Positions 33,902 to 42,724 are shown, numbered from the stretch's first letter. The stretch is 64,000 bases of DNA from Botryobacter ruber (GCF_003347595.2 NZ_QCZK02000058.1:1-64000), one strand, 5' to 3'. A program made the numbers and translations. The notes: a model not told the origin generated them from the letters alone.

Positions 33902-33913
33902 GTAAACGATTGC
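33902..33913. promoter_or_regulatory. Hybrid LacI-type operator before the GntR gene
   Basis: GTAAACGATTGC combines the half-site of the LacI-gene palindrome (GTAAAC) with that of the uxaA site (GATTGC). It lies 79 bp before the GntR start codon. This suggests the LacI protein also controls the GntR gene. The rest of the 438-bp gap is AT-rich with no other clear element. Confidence 0.45.
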
Positions 33914-33992
33914 GCTCCTGTTGTAAAGCTTTGTTTGTTGTGCGATCGTGATTATAAATTTCTCTTAGTTGACTCTTTAGCTCACAGACTTT

Positions 33993-35009
33993 ATGGAAAT
34001 TTTAGATCGTATCAATGCTACTTCAGCCACACCGGTTTACCTGCAGGTTGCCGATGCTATTCTATCTGGTATTGAAACCGGCACGCTGAAGCGGGACCGC
34101 CAGTTGCCCTCTATTAACGAGTTAAGCGAGAACAATTATTTGTCGCGCGACACCGTGGAGAAAGCCTACCAGGTGCTTCGGAAGCGGGGTGTTATTGTGT
34201 CGGTAAAGGCAAAAGGCTGTTACGTAAGCGACACGTTTACTTCCTCTACATACAAAGTACTGCTGCTGCTCAATAAAGTCAGTGCTTATAAGAAAGCGGT
34301 ATACTACTCCCTGCTGAAAGCATTAGGCGATAATGCGGTGGTTGACCTGCATATTCATCACTTTGATGGTAAGATATGTGAGAGCCTGCTGCAGGAGCAT
34401 CTTGCAAAGTACCAGTACGTGGCCATCATGCCCCACTTTAATAAGAATATCGAAAGTGCGAAGCAGGCTATCCGGAAAATACCGAAAGAAAAACTGCTGT
34501 TGCTTGATAAGAGCCTGGAAGGCTTTGAAGGGAAATGTGCCGCTGTGTACCAGGACTTTGAGCGGGATATCCGGAAAGCGCTGCACTCGGGCAAGGACCT
34601 GCTGAGCAAATATGAAAGGCTGACGCTGGTGCACCCGGAACACATTCCGTACCCGATAGAAATCGTGAAAGGCTTCCGTCATTTCTGCTGCGAAAATTCC
34701 ATCGAGCATTCCGTCACTGGTGCCATCCGCCCGGATATGGATTTTCAGGGTACCGCTTTTGTGGTTCTGGATGAGTCTGACCTGGTGGAACTGATCGAGC
34801 TGGGCAGGGCGAAGGGGCTGGTAACAGGTAAAGACTATGGCATTGTTTCGTATAACGATACGCCGCTAAAGGAGGTGCTGGAAAACGGCATTACGGTTAT
34901 CTCCACAGACCATGAAAAAATGGGTGAAACAGCTGCGCATATGATCAAGAATAAACTCAAAGAGCAGGTTTCAAATCCTTTCACCCTCATCCGCCGGAAT
35001 TCACTTTAA
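33993..35009 (+). CDS. GntR-type regulator with sugar-binding sensor domain
   Basis: 338 residues. An N-terminal winged helix of GntR type (residues 12-75: VYLQVADAILSGIETGTLKRDRQLPSINELSE, SRDTVEKAYQVLRKRGVIVS) is fused to a periplasmic-binding-protein-like domain (from about residue 88, KVLLLLNKVSAYKKAVYYSLLKAL to EKMGETAAHMIKNKLK) rather than to the usual FCD or UTRA domain. Bacteroidota sugar regulators such as FucR have this pattern. The ligand is unknown. Its divergent position to a LacI regulator with a shared operator suggests a two-regulator circuit. It ends at a convergent junction sealed by an inverted repeat pair. Confidence 0.88.
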   Translation: MEILDRINATSATPVYLQVADAILSGIETGTLKRDRQLPSINELSENNYLSRDTVEKAYQVLRKRGVIVSVKAKGCYVSDTFTSSTYKVLLLLNKVSAYKKAVYYSLLKALGDNAVVDLHIHHFDGKICESLLQEHLAKYQYVAIMPHFNKNIESAKQAIRKIPKEKLLLLDKSLEGFEGKCAAVYQDFERDIRKALHSGKDLLSKYERLTLVHPEHIPYPIEIVKGFRHFCCENSIEHSVTGAIRPDMDFQGTAFVVLDESDLVELIELGRAKGLVTGKDYGIVSYNDTPLKEVLENGITVISTDHEKMGETAAHMIKNKLKEQVSNPFTLIRRNSL

Positions 35010-35031
35010 AGATATTACACCTCCTGAGAAT

Positions 35032-35066
35032 CAGGAGCAGCGGGAATGGTGGCAGGTGCTGCAGTT
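35032..35066 (+). repeat. GGAGCAG-family repeat, left half of perfect inverted pair
   Basis: CAGGAGCAGCGGGAATGG, then TGGCAGGTGCTGCAGTTG. With the copy at 35082-35118 it forms perfect 20-bp arms (TGGTGGCAGGTGCTGCAGTT and its complement) around an AT-rich loop, in the convergent gap between the GntR and VWA genes. Confidence 0.85.
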
Positions 35067-35081
35067 GAAATATTCTTAATT

Positions 35082-35118
35082 GAACTGCAGCACCTGCCAC
35101 CACACCCTCAGTTGCAGC
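35082..35118 (-). repeat. GGAGCAG-family repeat, right half of perfect inverted pair
   Basis: Plus strand: AACTGCAGCACCTGCCACC, then ACACCCTCAGTTGCAGCC, followed by five T at 35119-35123. The hairpin plus T-run resembles an intrinsic terminator for the GntR gene. Confidence 0.85.
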
Positions 35119-35122
35119 CTTT

Positions 35123-37204
35123 TTAATAACTCCCGTTATATTTCCGGATAAACCACTCGGCACTGATCAGTGCCAGCACCACAAAAAACAGCCACCGCAG
35201 GTCTACCAGGTCCTTTAAAGCTTCGTCGCTTACGATCAGTTCCTTGTGCTGTGCCTGCAGGAGGTCTTCTTCCAGTTGCTCCAGTTGGGCAGGATAGTAC
35301 AGCCTGGAGCCCGTGTTGCTGCCTAACTGGTAGAGCAGGTTGTGGTCTGCCACCGCATTAAGCGCTTCCAGCTGGAGCTCTTCCACTACAAACTCGCCTT
35401 TGTCTTCGTGCAGGTTTCCGCCAAGGCGGGCGCTGGCAACGTAGGTGTAGCGGCCCCCGGAAAGTGCCCCGATGTTTACCCCTGCCTGATTCTCGCTGTT
35501 GGTAAACGTAAATGTTTTAGCGGTACCGTCTTCCCCGGTAATCCGTAAGGTGATGTTCTGCCCGTAAACCGGCTCCAGGGCCTGGTTGTAAGTTTCTGCT
35601 TCAAAATAAATCTCGTCGGCACTGGAATATTCTTCCCGCAGGGGGTAAACGTTCAGCCTTTTCTTGTTGCGGGGCGCACTCAGGAGCTGGATCAGGTTGG
35701 TGATCAGCTTGTCGAAGACGGCAGGCTGCTCGTAGGCTGCCGCTTCCGAAATGCGCCATTGCCAGGTGCCGGAGGCCAGCATGGTAGCGTTGCGCCTGTC
35801 GCCGGTGGTTTGTACCGTGAGCAGCGGGCGGGTGGTGCGTACGCGGCCTACCTGCTGGTAAAGTACGGTTTCGGTATTGGGCGAGAGGTTGAATTCTGCA
35901 AACGGAACAGTGGCCGGTGGGTACTGCTGCATGCGCTGCCCTGCTTCTTCGGGTAGTTTAAAGGTGCTGAAATTGTTGTTGACCGCACTTGTTACCTCGT
36001 CTACATCGCCGGTGCCTCCGATGCTCACACCCACATTCAGGCGGTTGTAGGCGCTGATGTTGCTCTGCGGCCCGATAATGTACAACGCCGGAATCTGTTT
36101 CTGGCGCACCAGGTTCAGCGCTGCTTCGCCGCCTGTCACACGGCCCGGTAACTGGTGCAGCACCGCTACATCATACTCCTGCTGCTTCAGGGTGGTCAAT
36201 CCCGGAATGAAAAGCTCCGTTTCATAGTTCTCATTCGATTCGATGGCGGCCCGAAGCGCCTTGATGTCCGGGTGCGGGGCAGCGGCGGCTACGAGTACTT
36301 TGATCTTGCCTTTTACCACATCGATGTAAGCGTGTTTGGTGTTGTTGAGCGTGGTGAATTCACCCTGCAGGGGCAGCACCTCCACTTCGTAATGGCGTTT
36401 GCCCAGGCCGCCTGCCATCACCCGGAAAGGCACCAGCTGCACGCTCCGGTTGGGCTGCAGCGTAACCTGGCGGCGCTCCAGCACCTTGCCATTTTCTTTC
36501 AGGGCGACGCTGGCAATGGTGCCGCCAAACCCGTCGTGCTGCAGTTCGGCCTCTATCGGGAAGCGGTTGCCGCTGTAGTTTACCTTGTTGTAGCGCAACG
36601 ACGACAGGATAACATCTTTTTTTGGTACAGTATCGCCGAGGGCAACCGGGTAAATGGTGAAGTTGTAGTTGGCATAGGTAGGGGAGGTGCCCTGGTTCAC
36701 AATCCCATCCGAAAGCAAAACCACGCCTGCCAGGTTTTGCCGCTCCTGCTCGTTGCGGGTACCGGTGAGTAACTGGTTCAGGTTAGTCGCTTCCTGGTCG
36801 AAGCGGATGTTGCTTATATCCTGTACCCGCTCACCCGGGCTCAGTGTCTGTATGGAGGTATTGTAGCCTTCGTCCTGTAGCTTTTCCGCCAGCTGCTGTA
36901 TTTGCTGCTGTGTTTGCCGGAGCTTTACGGAGTCGGAGAAGAGGGCGATGGAACTGGAATTATCTACAGCAAAAACGATGGTGGGCTTCACCGTGGTATT
37001 GGAAATGTAGCGCACCAGTGGCCCCAGCAGCAAAAAGCAGATAAAGCTCACGACTACGAACCGGACAAAGGCCAGCACGCTGTTCAGGCTTTTAGACCAG
37101 GGGGTACGTTTGCTGTATAACAGCCAGGCATAAAGCGCCCCTGCTGCCAGACAGGCTAAAATAAGCCAGGGTGAATAGGTGGTAAGGATTCTGAAAGTAG
37201 ACAT
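35123..37204 (-). CDS. Membrane VWA-domain protein
   Basis: 693 residues. Two N-terminal membrane helices (about 12-29 and 43-63) and one near the C terminus (about 672-688) anchor a large periplasmic part. It begins with a von Willebrand A-like domain whose MIDAS-like motif is DNSSS (AVDNSSSIALF); VVLLSDGIVNQGT supplies the conserved later Asp. The middle (residues 300-480) has a glutamine-amidotransferase-like fold feel (YDVAVLHQLPG), and then beta-rich domains. Similar proteins occur in Bacteroidota without a defined function, sometimes next to BatA-like genes. None is adjacent here. Confidence 0.8.
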   Translation of the reverse strand: MSTFRILTTYSPWLILACLAAGALYAWLLYSKRTPWSKSLNSVLAFVRFVVVSFICFLLLGPLVRYISNTTVKPTIVFAVDNSSSIALFSDSVKLRQTQQQIQQLAEKLQDEGYNTSIQTLSPGERVQDISNIRFDQEATNLNQLLTGTRNEQERQNLAGVVLLSDGIVNQGTSPTYANYNFTIYPVALGDTVPKKDVILSSLRYNKVNYSGNRFPIEAELQHDGFGGTIASVALKENGKVLERRQVTLQPNRSVQLVPFRVMAGGLGKRHYEVEVLPLQGEFTTLNNTKHAYIDVVKGKIKVLVAAAAPHPDIKALRAAIESNENYETELFIPGLTTLKQQEYDVAVLHQLPGRVTGGEAALNLVRQKQIPALYIIGPQSNISAYNRLNVGVSIGGTGDVDEVTSAVNNNFSTFKLPEEAGQRMQQYPPATVPFAEFNLSPNTETVLYQQVGRVRTTRPLLTVQTTGDRRNATMLASGTWQWRISEAAAYEQPAVFDKLITNLIQLLSAPRNKKRLNVYPLREEYSSADEIYFEAETYNQALEPVYGQNITLRITGEDGTAKTFTFTNSENQAGVNIGALSGGRYTYVASARLGGNLHEDKGEFVVEELQLEALNAVADHNLLYQLGSNTGSRLYYPAQLEQLEEDLLQAQHKELIVSDEALKDLVDLRWLFFVVLALISAEWFIRKYNGSY

Positions 37205-37684
37205 CCAGCGTTGTATAAATTAAAAATTATGAACTATAAATATAACCTGCGAAACTTAAAGAATAGTATGCGGCGCCCTTTCTATTTTTAGAACTGCGTA
37301 TTAGGCTTACTACGTTTAAAATCCACAAACTAATTCATAATTCATAATATTTAATTTATAAAAAGAATCCGGCCGTTCTCTGGTGGTTATTGGTTATGAG
37401 TTTTTGGTGACAGATGGGTGAAGTTGGAGCTTCATATCCATTTTAGCTAATTCGATTATTATGCAAAGTACAGCACTTGGTGCATTCTTCTTAGTTCTGT
37501 GGGTTGAATGTCTTAGCCATCCAGGTTGCCGGTGATAACACACGGCAACGGCAAAAGCATGTTCTGTAAGCGATAAATCATTACCTCCCCAACTTTCTAC
37601 CTAACGATTGGGTACCCGTAAAGGGTACCCCTACATGACCTCCCCAATAACCAATAACGAATAACCAATAACGAATAACAAAAA
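37205..37684. other. Intergenic region with short repeats
   Basis: 480 bp without a gene. It has an 8-bp hairpin GGGTACCC-GTAAA-GGGTACCC (37610-37630) and a short tandem repeat of CCAATAACGAATAA (37645-37680) ending at the fabG stop. A related sequence TGGTGGTTATTGGTTATGAG (inverse orientation) lies around 37381-37400. These look like degenerate dispersed repeats. Confidence 0.45.
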
Positions 37685-38431
37685 TTAGGTCAGCATACCG
37701 CCGTCTACCTGCAGCACCTGGCCGGAGATGTACGCGGAGTCGTCGGAGGCCAGGAAGGCGACGCAGTTGGCTACATCTTCGGGCGTACCGCCACGTTTTA
37801 GCGGAATAGCCTTGCGCCACTCGTCCACCACTTTCTGATCCAGTTCGCCGGTCATTTCGGTTTCGATAAAGCCCGGGGCCACAGCGTTGCAGCGGATGTT
37901 GCGCGAGCCCAGTTCCAGCGCCACCGATTTGGTGAAGCCGATGATACCTGCTTTAGAAGCGGCGTAGTTCGCCTGGCCTGCATTTCCTTTGAGGCCTACC
38001 ACAGAAGTAATGTTGATGATGGAGCCACTCTTGGCGCGCATCATGGATTTGGTAGCTGCTTTTGTCACGCTGAAAACAGACTTCAGGTTGGTGTTGATCA
38101 CCGCGTCCCACTGCTCTTCGTTCATGCGCATGAGCAAACCGTCGCGGGTAATGCCGGCATTGTTTACGACAATATCCAGTTTGCCGAATTCTTTTACCAC
38201 GTCGTCTACCAGCTTCTCTGCCTGTGCATAATCCGATGCGTCGGACCGGAACCCTTTGGCTTTTCCGCCGCCGGCAGACAATTCCTGCTCCAGTTGCTGT
38301 CCTTTTTCTACGCTCGAAAGGTAGGTGAATGCTACCTGCGCGCCCAACTCCACAAATTTCTGTGCGATGGCACGGCCTATTCCTTTAGATGCTCCTGTTA
38401 CCAGAGCTACTTTTCCTTCTAATGTTTTCAT
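37685..38431 (-). CDS. fabG: 3-oxoacyl-ACP reductase
   Basis: NADPH-dependent short-chain dehydrogenase reducing 3-oxoacyl-ACP in fatty-acid elongation. 248 residues from the ATG at 38431. TGASKGIGRAIA (cofactor, residues 11-22), NNAGITRDGLLMRM, the catalytic Ser in NITSVVG, YAASK (Tyr and Lys) and the NPGFIETEMT-like APGFIETEMTGEL all match FabG closely. It ends in QVLQVDGGMLT. It is monocistronic here, not beside fabD or acpP. Confidence 0.94.
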   Translation of the reverse strand: MKTLEGKVALVTGASKGIGRAIAQKFVELGAQVAFTYLSSVEKGQQLEQELSAGGGKAKGFRSDASDYAQAEKLVDDVVKEFGKLDIVVNNAGITRDGLLMRMNEEQWDAVINTNLKSVFSVTKAATKSMMRAKSGSIINITSVVGLKGNAGQANYAASKAGIIGFTKSVALELGSRNIRCNAVAPGFIETEMTGELDQKVVDEWRKAIPLKRGGTPEDVANCVAFLASDDSAYISGQVLQVDGGMLT

Positions 38432-38704
38432 AAGGGTCAAAGTTATAAAAGATTTTTATAAACGAAATGCTATATAGGCTGCTTCTGTTGTAAAGTTTAA
38501 GCTTCTGACTTTTAGTTTGTTGTGGAACAGATAGTACTTTGGCAGGACAAGAGTTGGCACGACAGGCGAAAAAATAAAACTAACAGGCGTGGGTACAGAA
38601 GTATAGTAACGTGTTTAAAATCTGATTATTGAGCTTGTTTTTATTTTTATTTCTATGCGTTAAGTTCTAATTTTGTGCGAATTTTCAACCAAAGCCCACC
38701 AGTA

Positions 38705-40039
38705 ATGTTAAAACGGAGTATCAGATTTTCCATCCTGATAGCGATCTCGTTATTTGTATTTTTTACGGCTGCCCAAACCCTGGAACTGAATTTAGCCGGT
38801 ATTTTAAGCAGCACCAGCAGCAGCGAAAGTAAAGAAACCATCCTTCCCGAAAAGAAAAAAGAACCTGCCCCGGTTGTGTTCGGTATCCCCACCGACTCGC
38901 TGGAGATAGTAGAGGGTGTGGTGGCACGTGGTGAAAACCTTTCCGGTATCTTATCCGACTATAACATTTCGGCTGTCACGGTCGGGGAACTGGCCCAAAA
39001 AGCCAGAGAGGTGTTTAATGTCCGGAAGATAAACGCCAACCGGAATTACATTATCCTGCACGCGCTGGATTCGGCCCGCACGGCACAGTATTTTATCTAC
39101 GAGCCCAATAATATAGAATATGTTATTTACGACCTGCGCGGCGATCTGGCCGTTACACGCGTGAAACGGGAGATGGAAGTGGTTGAAAAAGCCATTTCCG
39201 GTGAAATCCGTCACTCCCTGTACGACGACCTGCTACAAGCCGGCGGCTCTCCCCAGTTGGTAAACACCTTCGCCGACATCTACGCCTGGCGCCTCGACCT
39301 GAACCGCATCCGGAAAGGCGATAAGTTCAAGCTTATTTACGAAGAGAAAATTGTAAATGGCACCACCATTGGTTTCGGTAAAATAAAAGCAGCCTTTTTT
39401 GAGCACCGGGGAGAGCCCATGTATGCGATTGCCTTCGACGAGGGAAAAGGCGTAAACTATTTCGACCAGGAGGGCAAAAGCCTGAAGCGGGCCTTTCTGC
39501 GGGAGCCGCTGGAATATAGCCGCATCAGCTCCCGCTTCAGCCTGAAACGTTTTCACCCGGTGCAAAAAAGAAACAAACCGCACCTGGGCACCGACTTCGC
39601 CGCCCGCAGAGGCACCCCGATCCGTACCGTTGGCGATGGTGTGGTGCTGGAAGCCAGGTACACCAGGGGCAATGGCTATTACGTGAAAGTGCGGCATAAC
39701 AAAACCTACACCACCCAATACCTGCACATGTCCAAGTTTGCAAAAGGAATCAGGAAAGGCTCGCATGTAAAGCAGGGGCAGACTATCGGGTACGTGGGCA
39801 GCACTGGTTTAGCTACCGGACCGCACCTGTGCTACCGCTTCTGGAAAAACGGCCGACAGGTAGATGCCCTGAAAGTAAAGCTACCGGAAGCCGATCCTAT
39901 CCGGAAAAAGAATATGCCGGAGTTTAACACTGTGAAGGAAGAAATTGTGCGACGTATGGAGGTGCTGGAGCCTGGGCAAGTGGAAGAACAAAAAGATTTA
40001 ATTGCTTCGGCCAAAGACAATAAAACGCAGGGCGCGTAG
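38705..40039 (+). CDS. M23 family peptidoglycan peptidase
   Basis: 444 residues from the ATG at 38705 (the GTG at 38675 gives no signal). An N-terminal membrane anchor or signal (LKRSIRFSILIAISLFVFFTAAQ) is followed by a long linker/OapA-like region, and a LytM domain from about residue 285. Zn-site HLGTDFA (HxxxD) is intact, YLHMSKFA supplies the third His, but the usual HxH reads GPHLCYRF, with Cys replacing the second His. Role: cleavage of peptide cross-links in cell-wall growth, or an activator of other amidases. Ends with a strong terminator. Confidence 0.9.
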   Translation: MLKRSIRFSILIAISLFVFFTAAQTLELNLAGILSSTSSSESKETILPEKKKEPAPVVFGIPTDSLEIVEGVVARGENLSGILSDYNISAVTVGELAQKAREVFNVRKINANRNYIILHALDSARTAQYFIYEPNNIEYVIYDLRGDLAVTRVKREMEVVEKAISGEIRHSLYDDLLQAGGSPQLVNTFADIYAWRLDLNRIRKGDKFKLIYEEKIVNGTTIGFGKIKAAFFEHRGEPMYAIAFDEGKGVNYFDQEGKSLKRAFLREPLEYSRISSRFSLKRFHPVQKRNKPHLGTDFAARRGTPIRTVGDGVVLEARYTRGNGYYVKVRHNKTYTTQYLHMSKFAKGIRKGSHVKQGQTIGYVGSTGLATGPHLCYRFWKNGRQVDALKVKLPEADPIRKKNMPEFNTVKEEIVRRMEVLEPGQVEEQKDLIASAKDNKTQGA

Positions 40040-40075
40040 TTTATACATTAATTCATTGTTGGTTTATTTGATGAG

Positions 40076-40108
40076 AAAGGGCAGCCGGTTTTACGGGCTG
40101 TCCTTTTT
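40076..40108 (+). terminator. Intrinsic terminator of the M23 gene
   Basis: AAAGGGCAGCC and GGGCTGTCCTTT pair with one bulge, followed by TTTTT. 36 bp after the stop. Confidence 0.8.
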
Positions 40109-40124
40109 CATTTAACCCAAGCTT

Positions 40125-40163
40125 TGGAGCAGCAGAGGCTGTGGTGGCGGGTGCAGCAGAACA
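40125..40163 (+). repeat. GGAGCAG-family repeat, outer arm of nested inverted array
   Basis: TGGAGCAGCAGAGGCTG, then TGGTGGCGGGTGCAGCAGAAC. Opposed by the 40416-40450 copy; between them is another inverted repeat. Gap 40040-40456 lies at convergent gene ends. Confidence 0.8.
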
Positions 40164-40221
40164 AAAACGGCAAAATATCCCTGCGCTAATCTTGTGGGGA
40201 AAGTATGAAACGGGGGGGCTG

Positions 40222-40343
40222 GTGCGAGCTTGCAGCTCGTACGCTCATTTCCCAGGAAAATTGTTTCATTCCTGCCTGTAACAGCAGTTCGGGATACATC
40301 ATGCTCAACATGGGGCAAGTAAGTACGAGCTGTAAGCTCGCAC
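40222..40343. repeat. Inverted repeat with 21-bp arms
   Basis: GTGCGAGCTTGCAGCTCGTAC (40222-40242) and GTACGAGCTGTAAGCTCGCAC (40323-40343) are inverted with one mismatch. Each arm is itself partly palindromic (GAGCTTGCAGCTC). The interior of 80 bp is non-coding. Confidence 0.6.
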
Positions 40344-40415
40344 TAGCAAAATAGCCTTTGCTGCAGTAGCTTTTCTTTTTTGCTCCAAAATCAGCCCCTG
40401 CGGCATGGAAAACAG

Positions 40416-40450
40416 TCTGCTGCAGCTGCCACCACAGCCTCTGCAGCTCC
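40416..40450 (-). repeat. GGAGCAG-family repeat, outer arm of nested inverted array
   Basis: Plus strand: CTGCTGCAGCTGCCACC, then ACAGCCTCTGCAGCTCC, then eight T. It is 7 bp from the TPR stop codon. Confidence 0.85.
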
Positions 40451-40456
40451 TTTTTT

Positions 40457-41065
40457 TTACTTGCAGTAATTTTTCAGGTAGGTGTCCGCGTCTTTCACGC
40501 CGAGTGATTTCGCTTTGGTCCAGTCGGCACAGGCGCCGGCTTTGTCGCCGAGGTTGTATTTGGGGGCGCCGCGGTTGTAGTAGGCTTCGCCGTAGTTTGA
40601 TTTAAGCAGAATGGCTTTGGTATAATCGGCCACGGCGCCGCTGAAGTCTTTCAGGCCGTAGCGGGCCAGGCCCCTGTTGTTAAAGGCTTTGGCCATTTTG
40701 GGATTCAGTTCAACGGCTTTGTTAAAATCCAGGATGGCGCCCCGGTAATCTTTCAGGTTGTATTTGGAAAGGCCGCGGCTGGCCCAGGCTTCGGCGTGTT
40801 TAGGGTTGATACTGATGGCTTTGGTGAAATCTTCGATGGCGCCGCGGTAGTTCTGCAGCCGGTCTTTCGCTACGCCGCGGTTGGTGAGCGTTACCACATG
40901 TTTTGGCTCGTACTTCAGTACCTGGTCATAATCTTTAACGGCACCGGCAAAATCTGCCGCATAAAATTTTTCGTTTCCGCTTGTAAAGAAGTCCTTTGCG
41001 GTATCCTGCGAAAAGGCAGAAAAAGAAATTAAAACCGGAATAAGTAGTAGGAAAAGTTTTTTCAT
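40457..41065 (-). CDS. Exported TPR repeat protein
   Basis: 202 residues. Signal peptide MKKLFLLLIPVLISFSAFSQ, then about five tetratricopeptide repeats, the clearest being AEAWASRGLSKYNLKDYRGAILDFNKAVELNP and its neighbours, with a C-terminal variant containing GACADWTKAKSLG. TPR proteins mediate protein contacts; a specific partner cannot be named. The last ACADW repeat is common in Bacteroidota TPR proteins. It is transcribed toward the M23 gene. Confidence 0.85.
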   Translation of the reverse strand: MKKLFLLLIPVLISFSAFSQDTAKDFFTSGNEKFYAADFAGAVKDYDQVLKYEPKHVVTLTNRGVAKDRLQNYRGAIEDFTKAISINPKHAEAWASRGLSKYNLKDYRGAILDFNKAVELNPKMAKAFNNRGLARYGLKDFSGAVADYTKAILLKSNYGEAYYNRGAPKYNLGDKAGACADWTKAKSLGVKDADTYLKNYCK

Positions 41066-41278
41066 GGGGCGGCTAAAATTGTACTTTCATTAAATAAATA
41101 ACAGCATATTGCGAGCGTAACAATGCTTCTGGTGCAATTTAGTGTATTATTCTTGCAAATATACAATAAATTATTTCATATCGTTCCATTAGAAAGCAGG
41201 TGCTTGTAAGAAGTCTTTCGTTTTGGGAAATTGGGATTATCGTTTAATTTTGCCCATCACTAAATTTACATAGACATT

Positions 41279-42673
41279 ATGGCATCAAAATACGATTTAG
41301 TAGTGGTTGGTAGCGGACCCGGTGGGTACGTGGCAGCTATACGCGCCTCGCAACTGGGATTGAAAGTAGCTGTTATCGAGCGCGAGTCGCTGGGAGGCAT
41401 CTGCTTGAACTGGGGTTGTATCCCGACCAAGGCACTGCTTAAAAGCGCACAGGTTTTCGAATACATCAACCATGCTTCTGACTACGGCATCAACATTGGC
41501 GAAGCCTCTGTAGATTTTGGTGCTGTGATCAAACGTAGCCGCGGTGTAGCCGATGGCATGAGCAAAGGTATTCAGTTCCTGTTCCGCAAAAATAAAATCG
41601 ATGCGATTTTCGGTACAGGTAAACTGGTTGCTAAAGGTAAAGTTGAAGTGACGGATGCCGACGGTAAAAAACAAACCGTAGAGGCGACCAACATCATCCT
41701 GGCGACAGGCGCCCGTTCGCGCGAGCTGCCTAACCTGCCCATCGACGGTAAAAAAATTATCGGCTACCGCCAGGCCATGTCGCTTGAGCAACAGCCTAAA
41801 TCCATGATTGTGGTTGGCTCCGGCGCCATTGGGGTAGAGTTTGCCTATTTCTACAACAGCATTGGCACAAAAGTAACCGTGGTAGAGTTCCTGCCGAACA
41901 TCGTGCCGGTAGAGGACGAAGAAGTATCGAAGCAACTGGAGCGTTCGTTCAAGAAAATCGGTATCGAGGTAATGACCAACGCCAGTGTGGAGTCGGTAGA
42001 TACCAGCGGCGACGTTTGCAAAGCCAAAGTGAAAACAGCCAAAGGCGAAGTAACCCTGGAAGCAGATATCGTACTTTCTGCGGTTGGTATCCAGACGAAC
42101 CTGGAGAACCTGGGGCTGGAAGAACTGGGCATCAAAACCGACCGTGGCCGTGTGCTGGTAGATGATTATTATAAAACAAACGTGGACGGCATTTTTGCCA
42201 TTGGCGATATTGTGCCTGGCCCTGCTTTGGCGCACGTAGCCTCTGCTGAAGGTATTATCTGCGTGGAGAAAATTGCCGGTCACCATCCGGAGCCGCTGAA
42301 CTACAACAACATACCAGGCTGTACCTACTGCTCACCGGAAGTAGCCTCTGTAGGCTTAACTGAAAAAGCAGCCCGCGAGAAAGGTCTGGACATTAAAGTA
42401 GGTAAGTTTCCGTTCTCCGCTTCGGGCAAGGCAAGTGCTGCCGGTGCAAAAGACGGTTTTGTTAAAGTGATCTTCGATGCCAAGTACGGCGAATTCCTGG
42501 GCGCACACATGATCGGGTACAACGTAACTGAGATGATTGCCGAGGTAGTCGTTGCCCGTAAACTGGAAACTACCGGGCACGAGATCATCAAAGCGGTTCA
42601 CCCGCACCCAACCATGAGCGAAGCCGTGATGGAAGCCGCTGCGGCAGCGTACGACGAAGTAATTCACTTGTAA
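41279..42673 (+). CDS. lpdA: Dihydrolipoyl dehydrogenase
   Basis: E3 component of 2-oxoacid dehydrogenase complexes. 464 residues. FAD-binding GSGPGGYVAAIRASQLG (residues 11-27), redox pair CLNWGC (Cys42, Cys47), VVGSGAIGVEFAYFYNSIG for NAD, the FAD motif GIFAIGDIVPGPALAH, and HPHPTMSEAVMEA with the catalytic His at the C terminus. No E1 or E2 genes lie next to it, and it ends in a terminator, so it may serve several complexes. Confidence 0.96.
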   Translation: MASKYDLVVVGSGPGGYVAAIRASQLGLKVAVIERESLGGICLNWGCIPTKALLKSAQVFEYINHASDYGINIGEASVDFGAVIKRSRGVADGMSKGIQFLFRKNKIDAIFGTGKLVAKGKVEVTDADGKKQTVEATNIILATGARSRELPNLPIDGKKIIGYRQAMSLEQQPKSMIVVGSGAIGVEFAYFYNSIGTKVTVVEFLPNIVPVEDEEVSKQLERSFKKIGIEVMTNASVESVDTSGDVCKAKVKTAKGEVTLEADIVLSAVGIQTNLENLGLEELGIKTDRGRVLVDDYYKTNVDGIFAIGDIVPGPALAHVASAEGIICVEKIAGHHPEPLNYNNIPGCTYCSPEVASVGLTEKAAREKGLDIKVGKFPFSASGKASAAGAKDGFVKVIFDAKYGEFLGAHMIGYNVTEMIAEVVVARKLETTGHEIIKAVHPHPTMSEAVMEAAAAAYDEVIHL

Positions 42674-42694
42674 TTTTACAAAAGCAATACAGGA

Positions 42695-42724
42695 AAAGGC
42701 GGGACGGAACTCCCGCCTTTTTTT
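42695..42724 (+). terminator. Intrinsic terminator of lpdA
   Basis: Perfect stem AAAGGCGGGA/TCCCGCCTTT with a 6-nt loop, then seven T. Confidence 0.9.
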
